Shown here: piece by piece, positions 1-11,821 of the stretch | Layout: every line of letters begins with the position of its first letter | How positions within the stretch are numbered: position 1 is the first letter of the stretch | NCBI GenBank assembly: GCA_021521415.1 | Contig: JAIQDT010001104.1 | Span: 248,001-312,000, forward strand | DNA: 64,000 nucleotides | Reading direction: 5' to 3' | Origin: Bidens hawaiensis | Taxonomy: Eukaryota > Streptophyta > Magnoliopsida > Asterales > Asteraceae | Made by a program: the position numbers and the translations under genes | Notes under the pieces: model-generated | Seen by the model: the letters and a program-made list of their open reading frames with translations, nothing else | Database searches by the model: none | What the model was told of the DNA's origin: nothing

Positions 1-248
1 TTTTAGGTTTAAACAATAAACCCCTTGATCTTTCAAGTGTTTTCATCTAGTCCTTAAACTTTGTTAACATTTACATAAATAGTATTAAATTAAGTTATGC
101 ATTTTAATATTTAACCCTCACTATCTAGACTAGCTTACATTTAGTCATCAACTTGTAATTTTATACATAAAATGTTTAAATTACATTATATATAAATAAA
201 AATTATATATTTATTTATTTGTTATTAATAATTAATTAATTACCTATG

Positions 249-315
<67 letters not shown>

Positions 316-430
316 GTATTTATTGCCGTACCCGTTTCTTGATTTTTTGAGTTTTGTCGTTTCCCGTTCCCATACCAGTTCCCGTGCAACATAGGATATG
401 GTAGTTGGGTCCAACTTATTTACTGATACA
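1..430. repeat. AT-rich intergenic DNA with (AT)n microsatellite
   Basis: No gene is visible. An uninterrupted AT dinucleotide run lies at about 251-312. The rest is AT-rich sequence without a recognisable element boundary. Confidence 0.9.
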
Positions 431-439
431 GCTGCATAA

Positions 440-600
440 TATCTTTTGCGTACTGTTTGGTTAATACATCAACGAACTAAGATTCATATCTAACATATTG
501 AATGGTAAGTTGGTAACGATCCGTTTGTCATGTTTCTCTTTTATGAAATGCTGGCCCACCTCAATGTTTTTTGTTGTGTCATGTGGAACATGATTTTAGG
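440..600 (-). pseudogene. Ty1-copia RNase H C-terminal remnant
   Basis: Read on the minus strand, 490-583 encodes HDTTKNIEVGQHFIKEK, the motif that closes copia RNase H (family form H-D-x-T-K-H-I-E-V-x-x-H-F-I). Further along, near 440-475 and after a frame change, F-V-D-V-L-T-K matches the 'ADIFTK' motif, with an in-frame TAG just before it. Nothing upstream to about 800 can be read confidently as pol. This is the decayed tail of an old copia element; clade not determinable. The family call rests on two motifs in the right order and spacing. Confidence 0.7.
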
Positions 601-1079
601 AGATACTAATTGCAACTATATTATTAAAGATTAATTTAAACGCTATACTCCATCGATGCCTATCTGTACATTCCAATTGCATTTCACCGTTTTGTTTTTT
701 ACTTCAACATGTTATTAGGTTTCTTCCCAATTTGTGTATCCCTAGACAATAAGATATCGATTTCTTCCAACTAAATAGCCTTCGCGGGACATGAATTCAA
801 GCATCTTAGTATGCGTATCAGCGTATAGCCTTGTTGATGTAAGGCTACAAACTGCTCTAATTAGATGTGAATCATGAAAGCGTAAACCTGCGGGGGACTT
901 TATGGAGACAAACAATGAATATGGAATTCATTCATATGCATTGTTCGTGGGAAGTGACGTGACCAGAGAGGCAATAAGAAGATGATGAAACGTAGGAAAT
1001 TTAATTCGAACTTGTAGCGAAGGAAGGCGTTAGATCGAAGAAGCTAAACGAACTCTACCGAAGATTTCACCTAAAGTCT

Positions 1080-1330
1080 AGTTTAGGGGAGTATGTCGGT
1101 CCATTGATTATTACTTTACTTAGGATATAGTTATGGTTAATGGTTAGGCGGTTAAAACATCAACTACCAAACTTCCTTTACCGTTATACGGTTGGCAGGA
1201 AATTGGTACCAAATCGTCCCTATATATGAACATATGCTGTGTAGTATGATTCACCAAGATTATCAATCAAATTGTTATTATATCGATTATCCATCTGTTT
1301 TTATAATTCGTGTTTGCAATTGAGATTCAA
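1080..1330 (+). repeat. Possible LTR start (PPT plus TATA-like region)
   Basis: A purine tract (GTTTAGGGGAGTA) is followed directly by TGTCGGTCC at 1094, as where a 3' LTR begins after a polypurine tract. About 130 bp on there is a TATA-like CCCTATATATGAAC. No partner LTR or target duplication was found in the window, so this is tentative. 1330-2009 shows only a TTA microsatellite (about 1565-1580) and otherwise nothing identifiable. Confidence 0.3.
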
Positions 1331-2009
1331 TTTGATTGCTTTACTTGTTCATTCGTGAGAGTATAATTTAGTACGTGTGAGTGATATAACTTTATCCAGC
1401 AGCCGCAACCAATTTGCACAGCAAAGTATTTGGGGTGATTTTTGCTCAAAAGATATTGTTGGTCCCCTCTCTCTGGTTCTGAGACATAAACTGACGGATC
1501 TGTGGTTTGTTTTAATGCTAAATCTTATGGGTTTCAGTAAGAATGTTGCCATGCCTAGTTCATTTATTATTATTATTATTATGAAACGGTCTAGTTTACA
1601 ATATTTTTTGGTTATTGTATTCAACCATTAGTTTTATAGACCGCAAACTTTTGTTTCTAATGTCATCGATTTTTACCATGATGGTCTGTTTATCTTTTCT
1701 TTAAAATAATTAACTGATATATCTTCTTCGCTGTATGGATATCAAAGCATTTTAACAAATTAAAGCAGAGGTACAATATATGGCTACTAGGAAACTTCGA
1801 GGTATGAATTCAACAAACTCATGAAATATAACTTTGGTTTATATTCCAGAAAAAGTTCTTTAATCTTTTAACTTCATGAAGAAACTGGTAAGTCTCTTAT
1901 ACGCTACTAGAGTCGGTAGCTATCATATTTTTGACATCTGCCCTAACTATTGTGAAATGTATTTAATTTTTAGAGAGTGGACATGGCCTATGCAATGATT
2001 GTTAGCTAA

Positions 2010-2329
2010 TTTTTTTTTGAACGATCAACTAAGTAACGCCGGGTACTCCGTATGTGGCCTCCATTGGCTAAAGGTAGCCCGAGCCGGCCACTAGTCCGGA
2101 CGGACAGAGCCCCTAGCGGTCCACCTATTGAGGGATTCACCGGATAAAACCCGACCCCCACGCCCGCCAAATGGCACGACAACGAGGAGCCGGTAAAACC
2201 GGTTGAGATCAGGACTCAAACCCTGGCAATCCAGGGTCATCCCTCATATCTCCCATATAAATTGGTGATAGTGAGGTTTGAACCTTCTACCTCTAACTTG
2301 TAAAGTGAGTGCTCTACCATTGAGCTAAT
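2010..2329 (-). mobile_element. tRNA-derived SINE
   Basis: On the minus strand the element starts with a tRNA-like head. Box A is TTAGCTCAATGGTAGAGC (complement of about 2311-2328) and box B is GGTTCAAACC (2275-2284), the internal RNA polymerase III promoter layout. About 250 bp of tRNA-unrelated body follow, and it ends in a poly-A tail, seen as T9 at 2010-2018 on the plus strand. Length (about 320 bp) and layout fit plant SINEs. A clean target duplication could not be settled: both flanks carry AGCTAAT, which overlaps box A. Confidence 0.85.
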
Positions 2330-2423
2330 AATTTCCCATCCTACACCTAAATTTAATTGTTTGATAGATGAAAAGAAACCGGAGCTTCACTCGAGCTCAT
2401 TAATTATTTTATAACTTTTATGT

Positions 2424-3052
2424 AGGGCAAAGTTATAATATAAAGGGAGATAAAAATAAAAAGTGTGATAATGATTTATGATCACACAAAAAACCCTTTA
2501 AAAATAAATTTGGAAAAAAATTAAAAAATCATAACTTAAAATATAAATAAAAAACGAAAAAAAAAAATTAAAAACTAAAATGTTTCCGCCATCATTCCCA
2601 CTTGAAAAAAGTACAAAAAAATTTGGCGAAAAGACACAATGCCGAGATCAAATACGCAATGACGAAAATGAACAAAAGACACAATTATAACTAAAAAAAG
2701 ACACAGTAGATCGCAAAATATAACACGTTAATACTGAACAAAATATAGCACAATGTTGAGTAATATAACGCAATATAAAGAAAAAAAGACACAATGTCAA
2801 GGAAAAAACATAATTAATGACGAAAATAAACACAAAACACAATGATAAACAAAAAGACACGACTTTTTTCACTTACCATTATGTTTTTTTATGAGAATAA
2901 GAAAGACGGTGGAAACATTTTTATGTTTTTACTTGTTTCGTTTGTTTATTTAATTTTTAGTTATGATTTTTGTATTTATTTTTTTTGATGTTTTTTTGTG
3001 TGCTACAAATTCTTTTAATTTTTATTCCCATTTGTAGATAACTTGACCTGTT
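2424..3052. mobile_element. Long-inverted-repeat (foldback) element
   Basis: The two ends are imperfect inverted repeats over roughly 150-200 bp each. GGGCAAAGTTAT near 2424 pairs with ATAACTTGACC near 3045. Inward, GGGAGATAAAAATAAAA, then AAAATCATAACT, then AAAATGTTTCCGCC (about 2578) match the complement of the right arm, which ends GGTGGAAACATTTTT (about 2910). The centre is AT- and ACACA-rich and non-coding. It is a MITE or foldback element; superfamily unassigned. The end sequence resembles that of the element at 8103-8312. Confidence 0.6.
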
Positions 3053-3559
3053 TTATATAATATACTAAATATATATTTTATGATAATAACTACTGTATAT
3101 AAAAAAACTAATTGATATATAATATTATTTATATAAAAAGACATAATCATAAATATATATTATAAGTACTAATGCATATATATTGGTAATAAATCATATC
3201 GATACAAGTATTTGAGGTTTAAGCTTGAAAAATTAATCACAAGTCAAAATAAAGTTTTAGTAAAGAAGTTAGAAACAATGTGAGACCTGAGGTCGAGCTC
3301 TCTTAATTCAAAAGAGTTGAGCTCATGCTCAGCTTGACTTGACTGGACTTCTTTACACCTTTAAGCTTTGATTAAATTCGTTTTTTTATATATGGTTTTT
3401 GGGTTTCCTATTCTTTTTAATCTTTTTCTAGCCTGTACCATGTTTGAGTCAGGTTAGTCATTTCATTTTTTAACTTTGGTCCGTCAATCGATATCTTTAA
3501 TTTGATTGCTATTTCAAGTCATGTTTTACTTTCTTTTATAATAAAAAAACAAATTAGAT

Positions 3560-4095
3560 TTTAATAATCCAAACTAATAATTATTGATCGCTAATAATCA
3601 CAACTTAGTTTATTTCAACTTGTGGTCCCAAACTTAAAAAAACATAGCTCTAAATAGTCCCTCGTTAAAAAAAATCCTAACAAAGTTAAGTTTTTTTTTT
3701 CCGAATTTCAAATTGCAATTTTAGGAATTTTGATTGGAAAAAGGATCCGAGTCGATCAATGTAAAACTTAGCTCGAAACAATGCTTCAAACGACTTGATT
3801 AATTATTCAAATCGGGTGTTTGAACTTTAAATTAACGAAAAATAAGTTGTTTGGAAAATTGTTTCGAGCTAAGTTTTACATCAATCGACTTGTATACTCC
3901 TTCCGATCAAAAACCTTAAAAAGTTAGTTTGAAATTCAAAAATAAATAAATAAATAACGCCGTTAAGTTTTTCTAACGGAAGACCATTGAGGGCCTACTT
4001 TTTTTAGTTTTGGGACCAACAATAAGAATAAACTAAATTAGGTTTATTATTGGCCAATAGCTATTAGTTGAGATTATTGTAATCCAATTTACTTT
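3560..4095. mobile_element. Foldback element with about 250-bp arms
   Basis: The left arm (TTTAATAATCCAAACTAATA, then TTAGTTTATT, then GTGGTCCCAAACTTAAAAAAA) is matched in reverse complement by the right arm (TTTTTTTAGTTTTGGGACCA, AATAAACTAAATTAGG, GAGATTATTGTAATCCA). The arms continue into a central pair: GTAAAACTTAGCTCGAAACA (about 3760) and TGTTTCGAGCTAAGTTTTAC (about 3862), an exact 20-bp match. No ORF. This is a hairpin-type non-autonomous element; target duplication not resolved. Confidence 0.65.
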
Positions 4096-4779
4096 ATAAA
4101 AATGCAAGTATTTTAGAGAAACAGAGTAAAGTCAAATTTAATTAGCAATGAACACAATTACAAATCATGTATACATCAAAATGTTATAAGGTATTACTAA
4201 ACATACTTTCAACATCTCTATTTTTATTAAACGTAACTCCCTCCTTCAAGTTTCATATTAATACGATTTAGATCTTTTTTTTTATTATTATATCATTAGT
4301 TTAAAAACGTTTTTTCCCCTACATTTTTAAGGAAATTTTTTTATATGTATATAAAAACATTAATTATTTTAAAACAACCAAAATGTATATATTTTTTTCT
4401 ATCTTTAAACCGCTATTTTTTTATTTATTTTCTAAAGTGTTTTCTTTCTTAAATAACTATAGAGATAGTTTACATTAAAAAAAGTCATATTAGTTTTTAA
4501 TAAATAAAAAATGATTAAATTGACATGATATAAGTTTAGTTATGTTCTTAGGTGCTGCCATCATACACACGAACCTAATGAAGAAACTTCAAATTGTTTT
4601 GATATGTGTGTATAGGGGAAAAGGCACATGATAAGAAAATTTTACACAATAACTTTAATATCGCTTTAAAAAGACATTACATAATTATTCTTAAATTATA
4701 TTTAATAAAAATTGAAGAAACTACCTAGAAAAATATAACTAAAATGATTTTAAATTTTTTAGAGAAGGTATTATAGGAC

Positions 4780-5160
4780 CATGTTTTGTATATTAGTCTT
4801 TTGTATTTGTTTGATCTATTTACGATGTATTTTATTAGCTTGTCGGTTTGTTTATAAATGTTTGAGCCCGATGCCATTTAACGTTGAGCCCATTGGGCCG
4901 AATTTAATAGAAAGATACATTGCACGTTCTTCTATAAATAGGAGAGCATGCCCATGCACTACAAAACCCTTTTGAAAATACTCAACCTTATCATCTCACC
5001 GACTCCTCTCTACTCTCACCTTCCTTTCTATTTCGGGTAAATAATCAACCCAAACAAGATCCGAGATCTCGGTTCTCTACTAGTGATTTCCGTTAGCTAG
5101 TAGTGAGATTGATCCAAGAACTTTGTTGTTTGATCCGTTTTAGGACCTATAGGTATTTTT
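4780..5160 (+). promoter_or_regulatory. TATA-box plus CT-rich leader, LTR- or promoter-like
   Basis: TCTATAAATAG at 4931 is followed by a CT-rich leader (about 4985-5030). This looks like a plant core promoter or the R/U5 part of an LTR, but no ORF follows and no second copy or primer-binding site was found. The 64-codon ORF overlapping it runs through the TATA box and is not a credible gene. 5160-5780 shows nothing identifiable. Confidence 0.3.
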
Positions 5161-5787
5161 AAGTTTTTTATAATTAACTTTTTTATTTAGTTTTAAAAAC
5201 ATTTTTTATTTTTTAAATAAAAATAAAAACTTTATAGTTTTTATTAAATAATTTAAAAGAGACTATAAAATGAAAAAAAAAATGTTAGATGAGAGTAATA
5301 TTTCAAATAATTGTTAAGGATTTTGAAACTATATGATTATGTGATACGGCAAGTAGATGATGGATGTACGTGTAGCTTAACCCTAATTATATTCAACATA
5401 TATACAACGGTCAAATATTACCAACTGAAGTATCCATAGGTAACCACCAATACACGTAATAACGGTAATGACAAGGGTTCACTTATATGTCAAACGACAA
5501 AAATATTTTATATTTTATATAAGAAATATATCTCGATAAAAACGGAGAGATCAAATTCCAAGAAAGAACAAATAATACGTTATTAAGGTTTCATTAATAT
5601 TAATCCCCATTTACATTAATTCTCGGGTTGATTCAATTCGTGTTATACACGACGTATCGCAAAATTGTGAAAATATGATTTCAGATAAGACTTTTTTGCC
5701 ATTTTTTTAAAAATGTAACTTAAAACAATTAATATGAAGGCTTAGACCATCCACATTTACAAACCAACCCAAACCAATCTTTTATTA

Positions 5788-6037
5788 CTCCCTCCGTCCC
5801 ATTTTAAATGTGCATTTTTCCACTTTTGGTTGTCCCAATTTAAATGTCATTTCTATACATATAAATTCAATTTTCAATTATGCCCTTACTATTACATATA
5901 TTAGATGTTATTATGGTTTTTAGCCATAATAACTTAAAGGACATTATTGTCATTTTACAGCTCATAAAATAAAATGATCAAACATTTCTTAATTTATGTG
6001 TTTTGGGTCCATGATATTTAAAATGGGACGGAGGGAG
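5788..6037. mobile_element. Stowaway MITE (Tc1/mariner type)
   Basis: Perfect terminal inverted repeats CTCCCTCCGTCCCATTTTAAAT / ATTTAAAATGGGACGGAGGGAG are flanked by the TA target duplication at 5786-5787 and 6038-6039. The body is 250 bp, AT-rich and non-coding. CTCCCTCCGTCCC is the standard plant Stowaway end. 6040-6730 holds only AT-rich DNA. Confidence 0.97.
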
Positions 6038-6732
6038 TATAAAACTAATTTCTCTCTCTTCCACCTACCCAATCCAATAACACCAAACTTTTCACTCTCA
6101 TTAGCAACCCAACCTTCATTATTTTTTATTCAATATATATAATTTTAACTGTTTTTCTAAGTGGCTAGAAATATAAAAAATAATGGTTTTATATTAAAAA
6201 AACTATATTCATCACACATATTTAAATAAGTAATGTTAATTTTATATTAACTTTTTTAACTATCTCATTTTATAATAAAATTTATACATGTACGCTCACA
6301 CACAAAAAAAAAATACAAGGCTGTGCTTTTAAATTTTTATAAAAACGTAATTATTAAAAGTTATTTGCAAAACTCAAAATTAGACATGAAACAAATTATT
6401 GTGGATAAATAAAGAAAAAAAAATTAAAAATATACCCACTCATATGATGACATGTGTCACAAATATGAGTTGCAAACTAGCTTGCTAGAACAAACTAGTT
6501 TGTCATCATTTCAATGATTTTTAATATTTTTTTATTCTAAATAGTGTGACAAACCAATGATGGTTTGCCAATAGGAGTAGTCTTATAACTTAGGAGTCAG
6601 ATTATTCTACAAAAGGAACAAAAATGAGACGATGAGAAAGATTTGTATAAAAAAATAAAAATAAAATAATAAAAAAAATCATAACTCAAAATTTAATAAA
6701 AATAGGAAAGAAGTAAAATTTCCTCTCTCGTC

Positions 6733-7640
6733 GTAAATTCTATCATCAAGTTTGCTCAGTTCCACGACTTGGATGACGAAGATGCTCTGGGACACCTGTC
6801 TCGATTCGTGCGGAGCTGCGAAACATTTAATATTAATAATATCTCGTCTGATGCCATTCATCGTAAGTTATTCCAATTCTCACTTTCCAGTTGCGTTGCT
6901 TCATGGGTTTTCACTCTACTGAATGCTTCAATCGCCACATGGGCCGACCTACAATCATTGTTCTTGAGAAAATATTTCCCTCCCTCGAAGGTCGAACGTC
7001 TACACGAGCAAATCCATTCGTTTCACATGGACCCTGACGAGTATTATTCCACGTGGGAGCGTTTCCAAACTCTTCTTAATCGTTGTATACATCATGGTTT
7101 ATCCGATTGGGCTGTGGTTTAAAAATTCTATAATGGTCTTACCCTCGAAACTCAGTAGCGGTTCAATACCGCTAGTGTAAGAAACATGCTTGATAAACTC
7201 ACCATTGAGGCGGTCAAGGAAACGTTTGAGAGCATAGCATTAGCGGACCAACATACACCGAGTTAAAGGTCCGTTTCGAATGCCAACGACCCAGCTATCT
7301 CAACATCACGTGGAATGCATCATGTTGATCAGGGTACGAGTGTGTCGGCAGAGTTGGAGGCATTGAAGAAGGAGTTCAGAGAGTTCAAGCGTCATAATCG
7401 TTAGTATGAGATTTGTCACGGAAATCACGAGATGGCTGATTGTCCCATTGATTCTCAGGAATAGGTAGATTTTCTTGCTAATCAAAACCGTTCCTTCAAT
7501 TCTAGGGGGCGGAATAATAACTCTAACTGGCGAGCAAGTAACTCCGGTTATCATCAACGCCAAAATCTGTTTCATGAACCCGCCCCGAACATGTTTCTGT
7601 GCCATAGAGTAATTCCAAGATCGAGGTGCTATTGACTAAC
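6733..7640 (+). pseudogene. Athila/Tat-like Ty3-gypsy gag, decayed
   Basis: From about 6733 an open stretch (to 7122) reads as a retrotransposon gag matrix/capsid domain: FAQFHDLDDED...HLSRFVRSCETF, then WADLQSLFLRKYFPPSKVERL and DEYYSTWERFQTLLNRCIHHGL. This is the order of the plant Athila/Tat gag (W-x-D-x...F-L-x-K-Y-F-P-P...E-A-W-E-R-F...C-P-H-H-G). Coding similarity continues through several in-frame stops to a zinc-knuckle remnant near 7410-7450 (CHGNHEMADCP), whose first cysteines are lost. The open start is arbitrary because the first ATG of that reading is absent. Non-functional. Confidence 0.75.
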
Positions 7641-8102
7641 CAATCTTAATTGTTAAATAAACTCATAAAAAACGATGCCAACACCAAATCCACTCTTTTA
7701 CAGTATGAGACATCCATGAAGGGACAACAGGCCACATTTCAGAATCTTGAGGCCAAATTTAGTGAGTTGTCTGCAAAGGTTGAGCAACGGCCCTGGGGAG
7801 TCATCCGAGTAACACTGTCCCGAATCCTAGTTCGAATCATGCATTTACTCACGCTAACGGTAAGGCGGTAACCACTCGGAAAGAAAAAGGATTTATGGAC
7901 CAGAGACAGACAAAGGAGGAGAGGAGGTGTACCCTTTTTTCTTTTAAAATGTCTTAAAAGTTTTCAAGAGTGTTGTCAAAATACATCGATAATTTAATAT
8001 AATGTCCTGTTTAATGCAGAAAAACAATTACACATTTTTAAATTTGTGTGTGTGTGTGCATATATATATATATATAAAGAGAGAGAGAGAGAAAGAGAGA
8101 GC
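7641..8102. repeat. Gag tail debris, then (GT)n/(TA)n/(GA)n microsatellites
   Basis: 7650-7920 may be more of the gag/spacer region (EAKFSELSAKVEQ resembles an Athila spacer) but is frame-broken. 8045-8100 is a compound microsatellite: GT, then TA, then GA runs. Confidence 0.5.
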
Positions 8103-8312
8103 AAAGTTATAATAAGAAGTAGATTTTTCCTAAGAAGTGTAGGAATTGTGTTTTCACCATTAGATCTAATAAAACACACCGCAACTAAAATAAAACACAC
8201 CGCATAATAAACACACTATCCATATCCACCATCAGATTAACATATCTAACGCACCAGTTTACTTCTTACACTTCTTAGACACACTCCACTTCTTATTATA
8301 ACTCCACCATAT
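8103..8312. mobile_element. MITE with about 45-bp terminal inverted repeats
   Basis: AAAGTTATAATAAGAAGTAGA followed by CTAAGAAGTGTAGGA on the left matches the complement of the right end (TACACTTCTTAG, then CACTTCTTATTATAACT). No ORF of its own. It is bordered by TA-rich microsatellite on both sides, which hides any target duplication. Confidence 0.7.
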
Positions 8313-8970
8313 ATATATATAGGAGTTTTTTATATATAAAACGTCAGTTACTATCCCCACACTTGAAATCTACATTGTCCCCAATGTTGGAATAGAAAAA
8401 GACAAAAAGATAAAGCAGAATCAAAATTCTTAAAGCAAATAAAACAATAAAGTGGAAAACACTCCCCTTGTAATAATGTAGTTATCTTTATAAGTCTTGA
8501 TCCTAGGCGACCGTATAACATTTCATTCGCGGCCGTAGCCTCTGGGTGTCCTCTACAATATGATGGATTTAGAAAATCCTTGCCCGAATGGAGATCGAGT
8601 ACAAACAAGAAAATTCAATCCTACAAAATAAAACTTAAAACAACCCAAAGCAGACATCAAAAAGACTTTAACGACTAAAATAGACTAAGAGAAAAATGAA
8701 ATAAAAATTAATAAAAATAAAATAAAATAATACAATCAAGTTAAATACAAACTCTACAACTCGGGCGAATTCCCGAGTGCTTATCCCTATCGATGCTTCT
8801 TACCCGGGGTCCTTGAGGAGATGTGAACCCCCCTCGAATTTAGTAATCAAACCCTTAACACCACATTTCACCATCTTGCCATCGGTATTCCACGAACTAC
8901 CGACACCAAGCTTCTCACCTGGATCATGTGGCCGCGCCCAACTCTCCTTACGTTCGAACTTCCTATCTCC

Positions 8971-9745
8971 TCACTTATTACCTTCAGTATTCTTCATGCA
9001 ACCACGTACAATCTTCGTGCTTTCTCCAAAACTGCACACCCCTTCATCAGCGCTTACCTTCTCCTCTTTTTCATTGCCGAAGAAATCACAAACTTTTGAA
9101 TACTCGGGACTTCTATTTTCGGGATGGGTTGGTAAAAACTTAAAAGGAATAGTAATATGGTCCGCCATGTTCATCATGTATTGATCTCTCTTAATTGGTG
9201 AGTCTGGAATTGAATTCTTTACGTCAAATGTGACGGTTTCATCCTTTACACGAAGTGTGATTTTACCAGAACGTACATTAATCAAAGCATCGGCGGTGCA
9301 CAAGAATGGACGACCCAATATAAGCGGAACTTTAGAATATATGTCCATGTCAAGGATAACAAAATCAACCGTAAAGATAATTTATCCAACTTGACCAACA
9401 AATTCTCCACAATACACCTAGGAAATTGCACCAAGCGATCGGCGAGCTGAATACTCATGCGTGTAGGGGTCGGCTCACCAAATTTAAGCTTTGAAAAAAT
9501 AGAATATGGAATGAGATTAATGCTAGCACTCTCAATGCATTGTTGAAAGGAAGATCACTGATCACACAAAAGGATGGTAAAGCTACCAGGATTGGTCATA
9601 TTTTCCGAAAGCTTGTTTAGCACAACCACGGAACATTCCTCATTAAGAGTGACGCTAGAAAGCTCCTTAAGATTGTTTTTATTTCCAGGAGTTTTTGAGA
9701 AACTTGGCATATTTAGGCATGTTTTCTAGAGCTTCTATGAACGGA
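8971..9745 (-). pseudogene. Athila/Tat-like gypsy protease region, decayed
   Basis: Minus-strand reading gives KVPLILGRPFLCTADALINVRSG followed by KITLRVKDETVTFDV (about 9340-9225). This is the conserved C-terminal part of the Athila/Tat aspartic protease (family form VPLILGRPFL.T..ALIDV..GELTLRV). Upstream on that strand, about 9745-9430, weak matches to the preceding segment (IPFIEALENMPKYAKFLK; LNEECSVVVLNKLSE in a shifted frame) are broken by stops and frameshifts. The strand is opposite to the gag at 6733, so the two are different copies or the element is rearranged. 8313-8970 is otherwise non-coding. Confidence 0.75.
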
Positions 9746-9836
9746 ATGTTAACATGACGATGAAGAAGGTGAAATAAGAGATAGTTAAGACGAGCTGAAT
9801 GATAATGACGACGACTCATGTGGAAATAATTATGGT

Positions 9837-10246
9837 TGTAAGACCAAAACGTTATGACTTACGATATCAAATTACGAAACCCGCTATATATTTTATGGTC
9901 AAGTTAATAATTAAAGTCGACGAGAAATCCGGATACGAGACGAGAGCTTCGGTGCACGCGTTTAGCTTCAACGGGGAGAAAACTTCTAGAATGTTGTTAG
10001 GCTATAAATATGTTGTTTATCATCGTTGTATGTGTGTTTGTATGGTGTAAATCATCCACCCAAGGGGAGCTCACCTTGGGTGGGTCGGTTCTTTGTTTAA
10101 TCTATAAATCTTTTAACCGACAACGAGATCGTTCATTTATATCTTATCTTCATGTTTATATTACATTCGGTTGTTTGATTTACTGCACTTGTCTAGAACT
10201 TTGTATCAAGAGCAAAACCGTTCGTATGGTCGGCTTGGGACCTACA
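9837..10246 (+). repeat. Left LTR of X (410 bp)
   Basis: TG...CA ends; TATA-like GCTATAAATA near 10000; a strong hairpin at 10056-10083 (CCACCCAAGG / CCTTGGGTGG stem around GGAGCTCA). It is the intact reference for the interrupted right LTR. Confidence 0.93.
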
Positions 10247-11466
10247 ATTGGTACCAGAGCGGGTTTGAATCAATTGATTCAACATTTTTCTTGATATTCG
10301 GGTTCTATTTCCGCGATTACCCAAACCGAGACGTTAAAATTTTTTTGAAGTTTTTAAAGATCCGTTGAAGTTTTGGAAATAAAGTTTAATGTTTGGAAAT
10401 AAAAGTTTGAATATTTGAGGAAATAAAGTGCTTGAGGTTCGTCTTGGAGTTGTAGATCTGGATTCAGCCAATTTTGAGGTTCGTTTTATGGTTTTTGTGA
10501 AGATTTTATGGGGTTTTGATGATGAGTATTTGGTGTGAGTATGCTTTGTGGCTGCCAAAACCCAGATCTGAGAAACATCTGGTGGCCCTTGGTAGTGAAA
10601 GTCATAAGAGGTGGTTGTAGGAAGAATAGTGTTAGCAGCGTGTTGGTTACTTACGGTGGTCGGTGACCTCGCTTGAAAGGCGGTGGTTGGCGGTCGTTAT
10701 TTTTCCGGTGACATTTACGGTGATTAATGGCGGCGTTGATGTGGAAGATGGAGAGAGGCGGAGAATTTTGTAGGGTTATGGCAGGTGATGACGCCGGAAT
10801 ATAGTTTTCCGGTGGGTTAACCTCAGGTGTGCAAAAATTGACGGGGGATATGCTGCTCCATACTGGCGGCTGAGATCTTTAGGGTTTGAATTTTTAATTA
10901 TGTCTTTTAGGTGGGATGAATGTGTCTTCCAAAAACTTCACTAGAGAAACAAATTTTTTTCGGCAAAAAACTACATCCAACATGGTTCCATATTAGTTTG
11001 GGCTTGGGTTTTTATGAAATTCAATCAAGAAACATTGGTGGACTAGTTCAACATAGATTATATACTTAGCATTTGGATCATTTTTAAGGAAAACGTGTTT
11101 GTAAGATTTTTTGGGAGGGGAAAATAATTTTATGTTCAGGTTGACCAAACTGAAGAAAGTCAAAATTTGTTTGGGTTTTCGTCATTGTTGGACCGTGTTC
11201 AAAGCATATTATTTCCATATTATTTTCAAGGTGCTAAAAAGGGGAGATAATAAGCTTTGTCATTTAATCGTTGTCCCGGGTAGTTCTTCTGAACGTAACT
11301 GCTTAAAGATTTGAGATGGATAAAGAAGCGAGAATCCCTTCATGAATGAATTAAGTGGATCCTACCTTTAGGGGGTGATTGAAAAGGTTTCGGCTTTACC
11401 GGGTTTATTCGTGAAAGATGCGAGACACAATTCGACGATGTTTTGATAATAAGTTAAGGGGGTGAT
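10247..11466 (+). other. Interior of X, non-coding
   Basis: The primer-binding site is at 10249-10260. No retrotransposon domain can be read in any frame. A GGCGGT-rich tract lies at about 10650-10760, and the end is a polypurine tract. The short ORFs here show no family signature. Confidence 0.8.
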
Positions 11467-11613
11467 TGTAAGGCCAAAAAGTTATGACTTACGATATCAA
11501 ATTACGAAACCCATTATATATTTTGTGATCAAGTTAATAATTAAAGTCGACGAGAAATCCGGATACGAGACGAGAGCTACAGTGCACACGTTTTAACCTT
11601 AAGAAGACTTTGC
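11467..11613 (+). repeat. Right LTR of X, first segment
   Basis: Aligns with the left LTR from TGTAAGGCC through GACGAGAGC and the CACACGTTT tract (compare 9837-9975). Similarity fades between 11595 and 11613, where mitochondrial DNA begins. The LTR resumes as TCTAGAAGGTTA at 13455-13466 and again after G1 at 22698. Confidence 0.85.
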
Positions 11614-11821
11614 AATCTCATTTAGAATGGATTGAATAGACTATTTACATTAAAGAATCTGACGGCCCGAAATAATGAAGAAATCAGCTTGGTATTGGAT
11701 CTGCTCTTCTCTTAGCATGAACATGAATTCTATTCTATTCTTCTTCTTTATTCAGCCCCCAATCGAACCCTTCTTAAGACCACCAAGCCCTCCCGAATGA
11801 GTTCTACTATAGAAGCTTTCA

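Noticed and set aside
4781..4975. 64-codon ORF as a small gene
   Set aside because: It runs through a TATA-like promoter tract, is Cys/Leu-rich by composition and lacks any family signature.
8777..9184. 135-codon plus-strand ORF
   Set aside because: Shadow of the minus-strand gypsy protease remnant at 8971-9348, which has a clear family match.
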